A DNA stretch of 64,000 nt from Cichorium intybus (Eukaryota > Streptophyta > Magnoliopsida > Asterales > Asteraceae): assembly GCA_023525715.1 (NCBI GenBank), contig CM042013.1, forward strand, positions 74,051,994-74,115,993. Direction: 5' to 3'. This document shows positions 1-13,060 of this stretch, piece after piece (the stretch's first letter is position 1; every line of letters begins with the position of its first letter). The notes under the pieces were generated by a model. That model searched no databases. It had not been told where the DNA came from and saw only the letters and a list, made by a program, of their open reading frames with translations. The translations under genes and the position numbers were made by a program.

Positions 1-812
1 TCTTAAATTATTGATTTTATGAGAGAGGTGGAACAATTGATATTCAAAAAACGTAACTGAAAGAATAGATAAGAAAGGAAAGTAATTTATAACCCGATTT
101 CAAATCACATTTACCAACACAGCTGTATTAATACGGGATATTGAGAATTTAGGCTGGAACTAAATCGTAAGGGTTCTAATAACTTGACACGTGGAAAAGT
201 AAAGTTGTAGAAAAATGCCATGTGGCATTGCAGGTTTCTTTTATTAAAAGAGAGAGATTACAATGTTCATTAATTAATAACATCCACAAAATTAATAATA
301 ATTTGATTTATAAAAAAACATCAAATTGGACCGGTTGGATAGTCTAAGAATTGCTCTTTCTCTTGACTCTCAATATATATGCAAGTACAAGTGGAAATAG
401 GCCAACAACAAGTACAAGTGGAACCAACCCCTAAATCAATTAAATCATATGGTACAAGTTGAAACAACAAAAAAAAAAAAAAAAAAAAACCCCGGCAGCA
501 GGTACGACTAAGAGAGGTTCTCTTTATTGAATGCCTCACTTGTCAGCTTCAGCTTCTCGCTACTCCTGGACCAGATGGTTTTTATCATCATCTCTACATC
601 AAATGCATAACAATAATCACAAATAAGCCTATCATAACCCAGTAAACACTAAAAATATAAATCAATGGCCCTTAAAACACACATACACTTGCATATTATA
701 AACCAAAATTAACTCAGAAACCTCATACATCAGGGAAAAGTTAAGAAATTTTTTACATCTGGTGTTCATATAACAAACTCTAATTTTTTTTTTTTTTTGG
801 TTTTTTACATAC
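1..812. other. Downstream flank of the TNL gene, no gene seen
   Basis: AT-rich DNA with two homopolymer runs, A at about 470-489 and T at about 784-798. I find no coding region, terminal repeat or RNA gene. Part of it may be 3' UTR of the TNL transcript. Confidence 0.4.
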
Positions 813-889
813 TTTGTTGTTTGACAAAATCGGGACCTAGTGTATGCTTCATGTGCAACAACATTGGTTTCCATGTTGCTGTTTGTGAA
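813..889 (-). other. Possible 3' UTR exon of the TNL gene
   Basis: Downstream of the TNL stop (1148-1150) a donor-like site follows at 1136 (ATCAAG|GTACTT). An acceptor-like site (CTGTTTAG, exon from 889) and a further donor (GTATGT at 812-807) lie beyond. This suggests a 3' UTR interrupted by introns, which is common for TNLs. It is inferred from splice-like signals only. Confidence 0.3.
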
Positions 890-1147
890 CTAAACAGAGA
901 AAACTTCCTGGGAGCATGGTAAGGGGGTGTGCACCCTAGTCGATGAATGCATAATATGTTGTATATGTCAAAAGGGTAACATTCATCTTCACAGTGAAAA
1001 TTTAAAGCATGTCTAGCATAATGATATGTATGGAAGCTTAAGTGATAGATGACAGGTTTCTTTTAAGAAAAATAAATTAAGCTAAAACCAGATCATAAAG
1101 CAGGGGGAACAGTTGTTGTTTTGGAAAAAAAAGTACCTTGATTAAGG

Positions 1148-4100
1148 TTAAGGGCCGTCCTCTAGCATGCAAGACGTCCTTTGCGAGAAAGCTCTGAACT
1201 TCAATTCATCTAATGAGAAGAAAACAGATTAAAGATTTAACAATGAATGCAGAAAATCAAGACATGAATTATCTATCACTAGAACACTATCATTTAGTTA
1301 TTACTTTAGATAAAAAAAAAAAAGTAATACATAAGAATGACATCTACCTTTAAAGCGGGCACCGTCTCCACAAAAACAATTATAATGTAGTTGATCTATA
1401 TCAAGGCTACTGAACAGCATTCGCTTTTTGCTTAGGATGTACTCTCCTGTTGTTGACTGAAATGCAGTGAGATCTCCACCAATTATGTGATTCCAAGACT
1501 TGTAGTATTCCAACACATTTTCTTCTTCATTTGTGTCTCCATCATTATACACAAAACTCACCCCACACTCCTTAGTAACTACTTTACCAATATCATCTGG
1601 GAACTTCCTCATGGTAATGGTAACATGGTCACCACATTCCATCTCATTCCTCCCAAACATCCAATGGCTTAACAATGTCAAAAACTTTCCACCGAGATCA
1701 AGATCAAGTAAAATGTACATGTAATGGTGGTATATCCAGGTGAGGTTCTTTGTTATATTACTAATTATGATCACCGACAAATAGAGGAACCCATCCTTTA
1801 CATCCAGAATTGGAGATGTCAGGACACTGCAGAAATTCAATCCTGTGAGGTTTTTAGGAGATGATGGAATGGTAAACGTTATTGATGGCCCATTGCTTCT
1901 ATCCGTAATCCAATCTGGCATCTCTTCACCTCCATAAATTGTGCTGAATATTCCAAATTCATAATACATCTGCCAAACACAACCACATTAATTAATTACC
2001 ACATTAATTTTATATACATAGATATTCACACTAAGACATATAGTTAACTAGAGCAAACCTGAATTTCAGATTCCTCTCTTCTCTCGAAATAATAAGTTCC
2101 CACACGCCTTCCAATAAGGAAGTCTAGATTTGTCCAACCCAAACCAAGTAGCAACTTTTCCTCAACACCAGCCATTGGTTGGATTTTCACCATGCCTTCA
2201 ATCGCAAACGATGTAGGTGGTAGCCTAGTCCACTCTATTGAAAAATCAAGTGGGGACATTTTTGGATCAAATAAAACTTTTCTTAACAAAGGCTTAAAAT
2301 AAGAAGTGGAATAGAGGATCAAATGTGTTAGTGTATGTGGAGGATGCTCGACTGACGTCAACATATTACAGTTTTCCATACTAAGTGTCGCAAGCCTAGG
2401 AAGGCTTCTCACACAATTTGGTAAGGAAACGATAGGGTTGTCATCTAAATACAATTCCTTTAACATGGATAGGCAACTAAAGTCCATGGGAAAGGATTTG
2501 GTGGACAAATTATTATCTGCAAGTGACAACTTTACTAAAGATCTCGGTAAAAAAATAGTAAAGAACTTCTGATCCCTAATCTCGGTTCGAGATTCAACGA
2601 GATTACACCCCTTTAGCAACAATGTTTTAACATTCTTTAACATGCCTATGATTCTTGGAAGTTTTTTAAGCTTGTTGCAGTAGCTGAGATCAACGATGAC
2701 AAGTTTATCACATTGCTCAATTGATTCACACACCTCAAGCAAACCGATGCAATTTGTAAGTATTAACTTCTCAAGTGCTGGGAATTGGTCAAAGCCATTC
2801 AAACTACAAAGCTTCTCACAGAAACTTAAATTAAGAATTTTCAATGATCCAAGCAACCTTTTGTCTTTTGAGTACGATCCAACCAATAGCTGAAAATTGA
2901 GATAAGTTAGAATAGTACTGAACTTTATCAACTCGGCATAAAAGAGTAATAAATGAAGGTAAGCTACCTTTAGCCTTTTATGAAGTCGTTGTGGATAACT
3001 ATAGCAAATATCAAATGATTCAATATTGCTATATGACATGTCAAGTGCAACTAGATTCTCCAATGGTAAGTCTAAAGGTATAGACTTCAATGGGAACCCA
3101 TGCATACACAACCATCTTAATTCTTTGGGAAAATTCTTATAAGAGCCACTTATTTGGGCATGATTGAGTTGCAGCAGCATTAGCCTATCCATCTTAATCA
3201 ATGCATCTGTTTTCAAGTCAAGTGATCCATGTAACTTCTCTTTCTCAATCATTTTCATGTCAAGACCGAGGCCTAGAACATTTTCCGTACCCTGAAAAGA
3301 AAGCGAATGCATAATTTAAAATGATATAAACATGTATTTAGAAATACAAAATGATTTAAATAAGTATACATGATCTCTTACCTTTTTTTGTTTCAACACG
3401 CTGAATGACTCACGACCCCATACTCGACTTCGTTCCCATGGCTTGTCGAGTGATTCTTCACGTACTAGAAATCTTCCCATCTCTTGAACCAACTGATGCA
3501 TCACCAATTCGTTATTCCATCCGACACTAAGAAGGCATCTGTCAATAAGATTTGTGATCCCAGATCTTGTGTCTATATCACATGCCTTTAATATTGTTTC
3601 TGTAACATCTTTATCCATTCCAACAAAAAAACAAGCAATATGCTTAAATAAGTCCTTATCATTTTTAAATGGCAAAGAGGCAAAGCTCATTTTCAAGACA
3701 TTATTTATAGGGGAGCCATTTTCTTTCTTTAGCCCTTCTATATACCCCTCCCAATAAGCTACATTTCGACGATGTAGAGATTTTCCCAAAAGTTTAAGAG
3801 CCATTGGATGTCCTTGACAATACTCTACAAGCTTTTCCGACACTTCTCTATAACCTACTTTGGGATAGTTGCACATGAATGCATGCAAACACAAAAGCTT
3901 TAATGATTCGGTCTCAAATAAGCCTTTAAGCAAGTGTGTTGTATGCCTGAGTTTATCATTCAATTTGAATAGTTCTGAACTCTTTGTCAACCATGTGTGC
4001 TTTGTTGTTATTATAATTTTGCTTCCAGGATGAAACCCGTTGCTTCCAAGTAACGCATCTAATTGGTCAAGACTACCAATATCATCAAGAACTAGAAAAA

Positions 4101-5789
4101 CCTTTTTATGGGCTACTATGTTCTCTATCATTGAGGTGTATATAGAGTCATCATGAACCTGAACTACACTTGGTTTTGAAATGTTATCATATAGTTGTTT
4201 TTGTACATCAAGCATCCCATTAGATTTTGCATCAATTCTTGTACTGATATCTTCAATGAAGATGCTTGTGTTAAATTCATGAGAATGTGACGCATAAACA
4301 TATTTAGCTAATGATGTCTTCCCGATCCCACCTATGCCCAAAATAGTGAGTACATCAGTCGTATGTGAGGATGCATTTTTCAACCATGAAGTGACAAATT
4401 TAATGGAATCATCCATCCCAATAAGTTTTGGCAGTGGAAACCTTGAGGGTATGTGTAATCTACGAATGATGTCGTTAACAATTTCATCAATAAGCTCCAC
4501 CTCTAGCCTGTAAATTTTATCTTAGTAAGAACCAAAAAACACAATCCAAAAAGACTAACATGTCATATTGGAGATTTACCTTTTGCGAACATCTAAAACA
4601 AAACCATATCATATTAAGCTATTATTTAATAACTTTTCACATCATAAATACTATCTTATTTTCCCTTCTAACCATATAACTATCTCATGTGCAAGGTTAT
4701 CATTATTATCTTTGATAAGACCAGAGCCACCGATGTAATTACAATATTTCATTAACATGCCATCAAGTTTCATTATGTCATGAAGTAGAACAAAATGTCC
4801 ATGCATATTTATAAGTTAACCTTTACTACTTTCAAATAAGAGTATTAAAATATCATAATAAAGTATGATATGATTTGAAGGTAGAATGATATATAAAATA
4901 GTAGATGCTTTACGACTGTTCAAAATTTGTTTTTTTCCTATACGAACATATAAAAATATTAAAATGGTTTATTAATGAATTTATTTATGATAAAATAATA
5001 ATGCATAGCAAACGTGTTAAAATAAGCATGCTAGTTTAACTTACATATATGAATTAATCTATCATATTAGATAATTGAAAAAATTAGATTCAATTCTTAA
5101 GCATATCCTTAAGTAAACTAAATGCATAAAACATATGCATATTCGATGATTATGAGTAAAAGTACTAAAATGCATTAGGAGAAGATGACATTAACTTTTC
5201 ACGAGCTAAATAAAAATACTAAAGGAGTACGAAAATATGGGTTTGAAAGTGGTTACCTGCCATTTGCATCCTTCCCTTTTAAATTAGCAACTTCGGTAAG
5301 CGCTATATTCCATCGGTCCATCTTTTGAGCCCACGTACATCTTTTATTTGGATCTGTCTCAGCCTCCATCTTTTGCATATGCTTAGCCATTGCATCTCCA
5401 AAGCTACTTTGTTGCTTCCTCACATGGTTGGGGTTGACATGATAAAAGATCGGGATAACAATATGGTTTAATTTCTTATGTCGCTCAAGGATCAGCACCA
5501 ATTCATCAAGACACCATCTAGAAGCAGCATAATTCTTGGACAACACAACAACATAAGCTTTAGATGCTTTAATCGCGCTCTCTAATTCTGGTTTCAAACT
5601 GTCCCCGATTTCAATATCTTCATTATCTATGAAGGTATTGATATCGGCATTGATGAGGGAGTTATAAAGGTGATTAGTGAAACTATGACGAGTGTCAACA
5701 CCTCTAAAACTTAAAAATACGTCATATCCACGACCATGAGTTGATAAAGAAGATGAAGATGCTTCAGAAATTTCATGGAGTTCAACCAT
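1148..5789 (-). CDS. TIR-NBS-LRR (TNL) disease resistance protein, six exons
   Basis: Intracellular immune receptor of the TNL class. I place exons at 5789-5257, 4507-3382, 3291-2968, 2889-2059, 1969-1348 and 1209-1148; all introns are GT-AG and the joined frame gives 1,165 aa. TIR domain, residues 21-175: YDVFLSFRGVDTR, and Glu96 in the CLDEL motif, the position of the catalytic glutamate of plant TIR NADases. NB-ARC, about 205-530: P-loop GIGGIGKTS (235-243), kinase-2 LVLDD (316-320), RNBS-B GSKIIITTK, GLPL variant GHPMALKLLG (410-419), and MHQL (514-517) in place of MHD. LRR: from LRWLCMHGFPLKSIP through exon 4. Exons 5-6 look like the C-terminal jelly-roll (C-JID) of TNLs (YEFGIFSTIYGGEEMPDW, CGDHVTITM). 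The start is the ATG just before the TIR. Length is normal for the class. No frameshift or stop seen, so probably functional. The ligand is unknown. Confidence 0.9.
2890..2967 (-). other. 78-nt in-frame intron of the TNL gene
   Basis: The donor (AAG|GTAGCTTACC) and acceptor (TTTTCAG|CTATTGG) are good. The intron is 78 nt with no stop, so the frame stays open whether or not it is spliced. Splicing joins HKRLK to LLVGSYSKDK, the continuity expected in TNL LRRs; retention would add 26 hydrophobic residues (VAYLHLLLFYAEL and onward). Confidence 0.7.
4508..5256 (-). other. Intron 1 of the TNL gene (TIR/NBS junction)
   Basis: A 749-nt AT-rich intron separating the TIR exon from the NB-ARC exon, the usual position in plant TNLs. 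Donor GGCAG|GTAACC; acceptor TTTACAG|GCTAG. Phase 2: the split codon reads Arg178. I see no gene or repeat inside it. Confidence 0.8.
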
Positions 5790-5914
5790 TATGAGTTATG
5801 GGCTGAGGAGGCTTCACCCTTCCCACGATTTTGTGTATTTAGTTCTTGTTTAAGCTTTTTCACCTACGCTTTCCTCAGTTGTGCCTCAATCTCACGATCC
5901 CATACACGATATCT
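5790..5914 (-). promoter_or_regulatory. Candidate 5' leader of the TNL gene
   Basis: Directly upstream of the TNL ATG. In the minus direction an acceptor-like TTTCTGTAGAG precedes a 125-nt stretch. One frame encodes WDREIEAQLRKA, then one TAG, then VKKLKQELNTQ. It may be a leader exon behind an intron, or a remnant of an older coding exon. I cannot name a protein. Confidence 0.25.

Positions 5915-8984
<3,070 letters not shown>

Positions 8985-9077
<93 letters not shown>
8985..9077. repeat. (TA)n microsatellite
   Basis: About 93 bp of pure AT dinucleotide between fold-back copy A and Helitron 1. Confidence 0.95.
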
Positions 9078-9080
<3 letters not shown>

Positions 9081-9534
9081 TATCCTAATAAATAAGTAAC
9101 TCAAAGTCACGTGTCATTTTCTCATAATTTTAAATTTCTTAAAAAACTAATTGGTTTGAAACGTTTCTAATCCTTAGTGATCGGTTTAATTATCATTCAA
9201 TTTCAAAATTAATTGTTATTATTCAATTTCAAAATTAATTGTTTTTTAATATCATATTATTTTTTAATGTGTAGAATGATTTTGGAGACAATAGAGAGAC
9301 AATTTATATCATAATATTTTGAAGAACGATTCCAATCATAATAGTGAATTTGATTTTAGTACCGTTGAAATTCTCATAATCAATTATATTTATCAAATAC
9401 AAAGTTGTAATAGTAAAAATCAAAAACAAGATGTCACGATACGCAAACAAATTTCTTATGTAAAATTATTAATGTTTAGATATTTTTAATTAATAATTTT
9501 TTGTATCATCACGTGTAATACACGTGTCTCACAA

Positions 9535-9538
<4 letters not shown>
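9078..9538 (+). mobile_element. Non-autonomous Helitron 1
   Basis: A 461-bp element with Helitron hallmarks. The 5' end is TC (TCTTATCCTAATAAATAAG). The 3' end is CTAA, preceded by a hairpin CACGTGT-AAT-ACACGTG about 8 nt upstream. It sits between A and T of the flanking (TA)n, as expected for Helitron target choice, and has no TSD. It is closely similar over most of its length to Helitron 2 just downstream. No coding capacity. Confidence 0.75.

Positions 9539-9606
<68 letters not shown>
9539..9606. repeat. (TA)n microsatellite
   Basis: About 68 bp of AT dinucleotide between two related Helitrons. Confidence 0.95.
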
Positions 9607-9609
<3 letters not shown>

Positions 9610-10178
9610 TATCCTAATAAATAAGTAACTCAAAGCCACATGTCATCTCCTTATTGAATTCGCCACATGTCATTTTCTCATAATTTTAAATTTATTAAAA
9701 AAACTAATTGGTTTGAAACGTTTCTAACTCCTTAATGATCGGTTTAATTATCATTCAATTTCAAAATTAATTGTTATTATTCAATTTCAAAATTAATTGT
9801 TATCATTCAATTTCAAATTTAATTGTTTTTTAATATCATATTATTTTTAATGTGCAGAATGATTTGGAAGACAATAGAGAGATAACTAATGTCGTAATAT
9901 ATTGAAGAACGATTCCAATCATAATAGTGAATTTGATTTTAGTACTGGTGACATTCTCATAATCAATTATATTTATCAAAATACAAAGTCGTAATAGTAA
10001 AAATCAAAAGCAAGATATCACGGTACACAAACAAATTTCTTATGTAAAATTATTAATTAAGAATATATCTAAACATTAATAATTTTACATAAGAAATTTG
10101 TATCATTATTAATGTTTAGATATTCTTAATTAATAATATTTTTGTATCATCCCGTGTAATACACGGGTCTTACAACTA

Positions 10179-10179
<1 letters not shown>
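9607..10179 (+). mobile_element. Non-autonomous Helitron 2
   Basis: 573 bp. The 5' end is TCCTATCCTAATAAATAAG; the 3' end is a perfect hairpin CCCGTGT-AAT-ACACGGG (10151-10167) followed by TCTTACAACTAG and a host T. It shares most of its sequence with Helitron 1 in the same orientation. An extra internal palindrome surrounds 10036-10100 (TTCTTATGTAAAATTATTAA and its complement). No ORF of note. Confidence 0.8.

Positions 10180-10220
<41 letters not shown>
10180..10220. repeat. (TA)n microsatellite
   Basis: About 41 bp of AT dinucleotide marking the left edge of the palindrome-rich cassette. Confidence 0.9.
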
Positions 10221-10223
<3 letters not shown>

Positions 10224-10772
10224 GGTTCAAATACATATTGTATGTATCGTGCAAACGTAGGACGGAATCTCGTCCATTTATGTCATAAGGGTATGATCGG
10301 TATTTCAAGTAGTTTTCCGAATTTGAAAATAAAAGATGTTTACGCTAAATTAGAATTTAAAATCGTAACCGACAATCCTATAATCGTGAATTCAAAATTG
10401 ATTTCATAATCAATTCTTCGTTCTTAAATCCCGATTTTGTTATTGTCAATTGGTAGATCGCTAATTTTTGAAGAATTGTTTTTTGGATGCACAGTTGTTC
10501 GTATCGGTACTATCGGAATTATATTCAGGTATAATGTCGGATTTTGTTCTTGTCAATTATAATCTATTATGTATTAAATGTGTTAGTTTATGCTAATTTG
10601 GATGTGCGAACTATATAACTTTAACAATTATGTTCTGCAACGTATGTTTTGTGATGGCGAAGCTCATTCTCTGAGAATGGTTGATACTTTTAGTTGTGTA
10701 TTGCCATTCTAAGATAATGAAGTCATTTGGTTAGAGGTTGTTAATTAATCAAGTGTTGTTTTTTAGGAGAAT

Positions 10773-10952
10773 ATGGCTTATTGGATGTGTGTTTGCGTTT
10801 TGATGGTTGTAGAAGTGGGATTGTTCCGGAAGTATTCGTTTGATGATTATGTTTACGAATTTGAAGATGTGTGCAGTCAAAATAAGAGATATTGTAAAAT
10901 ATGTAATAAGTTAGGTGATCATGATAGCAAAAATTACATGATAATTAGTTGA
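10773..10952 (+). pseudogene. Zinc-knuckle-like remnant (59 aa)
   Basis: A short frame from ATG at 10773 to TGA at 10952. Its second half reads SFDDYVYEFEDVCSQ and then RYCKICNKLGDHDSKNY, a degenerate zinc knuckle whose last cysteine is replaced by Tyr. Similar CxxC...HDSRNC endings occur in FAR1-related, MULE-derived proteins, so this may be the tail of such a gene trapped in the cassette. It lies just upstream of the copia 1 insertion. A chance ORF is possible. Confidence 0.3.
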
Positions 10953-11001
10953 ACATTTTTGTGTGGAATGTTAATTTTGGTTTATTGAAAGACATTCTCT
11001 G

Positions 11002-11006
11002 AGAAT
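11002..11006. repeat. Target site duplication of copia 1 (left)
   Basis: AGAAT, identical to 18649-18653. It is the right half of an ATTCTCTGAGAAT palindrome of the host cassette. Confidence 0.9.
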
Positions 11007-11315
11007 TGTTGGATTAGGTGTCTAAGCCATGACAAATAATTAGTATTTACCTAATTAATAGTAGCATAGTCCATTTGGGTTGCCCTCATAGCTGGGGGAT
11101 TGGTGGAAAGTTGAGTAGAGAGAAAGGGTTGATTTATTATATGACTAATAAATCAAGATATTGTTTGTTAATATATTATGGAGATAATATATTAATTAGA
11201 AATAATATTATTTTATTAATAATTAATCAGAAATTAATTGGATTAATTTCTGTGGCATTAATTGGATTAATCAGGAGGTCAGGGATTAAAGTCGTACAAA
11301 TTCAATAGTTGAATT

Positions 11316-11356
11316 GCGGCGCGCGGCGCGCAAACGACTTGGCCGCGGCGCGCGTA
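11316..11356 (+). promoter_or_regulatory. GC-rich box in the copia 1 U3
   Basis: GCGGCGCGCGGCGCGC, a short spacer, then GGCCGCGGCGCGCG, in otherwise AT-rich U3 some 60-100 bp upstream of the TATA box. CpG-dense, so a likely methylation target or enhancer; role inferred. The 3' LTR copy differs at a few of these bases. Confidence 0.5.
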
Positions 11357-11413
11357 CAAATAATCCGGAAAATGGGCTGTGGCTAGGGTTTCTAGCTTTG
11401 CCACTTGGTTCCC

Positions 11414-11420
11414 TATAAAT
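11414..11420 (+). promoter_or_regulatory. TATA box of copia 1
   Basis: CCCTATAAATAGGGAGCC, a canonical plant TATA box in the 5' LTR. Transcription would be expected about 30 bp downstream. The same box is at 18357-18363 in the 3' LTR. Confidence 0.75.
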
Positions 11421-11707
11421 AGGGAGCCCTAGACCTCATTATCGGTCGCTCATTCTATTGTTTTCTCTCTGGAATTTCGATCCATAATCCTCTCGGCTTG
11501 GGTGTGTTCTCATTTGAGGCAGGATATTTTTGCTGCTCAGCTTCCAGAAAATTCTAAAAGGTTGGTTTTTCTAATTTTATTCTTTTAGTTAATTTTCTTA
11601 TGGCCTCTAGGTTTTGTTATATGTTCAACTAGAAGAAAACATAGATCCTTATAGGTTGCATGTGAACTTAGGTTATTTAGTTCATGGTTTGCAGAAAACC
11701 TTTCAGT

Positions 11708-11719
11708 GGTATGAGAGCC
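11708..11719 (+). other. Primer binding site of copia 1
   Basis: TGGTATGAGAGCC two bases after the LTR: the usual initiator tRNA-Met site TGGTATCAGAGCC with one change (C to G). Confidence 0.8.
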
Positions 11720-13060
11720 TGTTTTGTTTTTTTGTTGAATTGCTATAACTGTTTTAGGGTTTAAAGCCTATAAACCCTAATTTTAATGTGGATCAATTTC
11801 TAGGATTAGGGTTTTGGAAACCCTAATCCCCCCTTGGTAAATTTCGATTTTTTCAATTAGGGTTTTAGGAGGTTTTCTATTTTTTGGTAACTTTATTTGT
11901 TAATTAAATGGATAACCTTAAACCCCATTATTTGAAATCGATTTTTAGGGGGTTTAGGATAGGTTTTAATTAATTTGATTAATTTGGATAAACCTATCTT
12001 CATTTGAATTAATTTAATTAATTGTTAATTAAAAGATAATTCAAAAGGGATTTAATTAATTTTAAATTGTCGAAAATTAATAGAAAAATCCAGAAAAATA
12101 TTTTAAAATGTTTAAAATATTTAGATTTAATTAATTTAATTAATTGGTAATTAAAATTGATTAAATCGAATTTAAGGTTTAATTTAATTCAAAATTTTAA
12201 TTGTTAAATTTGGTAAAATTAAAAGATAAACCTTTAATATTTTAAATGGTTTTAAAATACATCTTATATATGTTATTAAAAGTTAATACTATATATATGA
12301 GATAAATTTGGTTAGTCAAATCAATAGTAGGCCTCATTCACGAAGCTGGTCTATAAAGTGGGTATAAGGAGACTGCCTATAAAATGATAGTCTAATGGGT
12401 GAACACTCTCACCCACCGCTCGCCTGATCAGTAGAGGGTCGTTAGCCGAACAGTTTTGATAGGACCACTTAATCATTAAAAGTATAATGATCAAAGTACT
12501 GGAACCTTTACACAAAATCCCCATCTAGTTACTTTAGGAAAATGTGAATTTGATGCTACCCCATGAAATTGCACATTGCACTTTATGAAACGTTGGTGGA
12601 GCGTGTGTGGTTTACCGGCACACCAATGGGGGTTCATAAAGAGTGGCAATGGGTGTCTCGGGTGTTATCATTGTTGATGGAGCGTGTGTGGTTAACCGGC
12701 ACATCAATTTGAGATGATAATGGACCCCGAGAGTACCAAGCTAATTTGCATGGTTATTCACACCCGGTTTGTGATCCTCGGCATCCCAGTCACAAACGGT
12801 GGGGCATATCCGAGATTAAACATGCTATTGAACAGTTCAATAAATCTCAAAAGAAACTAGGAATTCCATTTATAATAAGATTATTTTTTCCGCGGTGGAA
12901 TTGGCTGAATCGTCATTCGCCTACCTTTATAAAATTTGCGTATAGATTACGGCATCCCTCTTCTATGTTGCAAATTGTTATAGTTGGATCCTAGCCTTAT
13001 TTTATATTGGGTTATTATAAGGACCGACAAGTATCTAATTAAACTTACCTTCTTTTATAG
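11720..13060 (+). other. Untranslated leader of copia 1, with a 35-nt repeat
   Basis: 1.3 kb between the PBS and the gag start, without a convincing ORF. Two copies of a 35-nt unit (12593-12627 and 12674-12708, core GGAGCGTGTGTGGTT, ACCGGCACAYCAAT) lie 81 nt apart. The unit may belong to packaging or dimerisation RNA structure; inferred. Confidence 0.55.

Larger units (their letters stand above)
11007..11705 (+). repeat. 5' LTR of copia 1
   Basis: 699 bp, TGTTGGATTAGG...AACCTTTCA. Contains a GC-rich box (11316-11356) and a TATA box (11414-11420), then R/U5. Confidence 0.95.

Noticed and set aside
321..874. Short minus-strand frames of 70-72 aa downstream of the TNL gene
   Set aside because: Contain homopolymer-encoded Phe or Lys runs; better explained as 3' UTR or intergenic DNA.
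1301..5789. Reading the four TNL pieces as separate genes
   Set aside because: Splice sites and phases join all pieces into one continuous frame with the expected domain order.
12746..12994. 82-aa frame in the copia 1 leader
   Set aside because: No domain, and it lies between the PBS and the clear gag start; leader RNA is the simpler reading.
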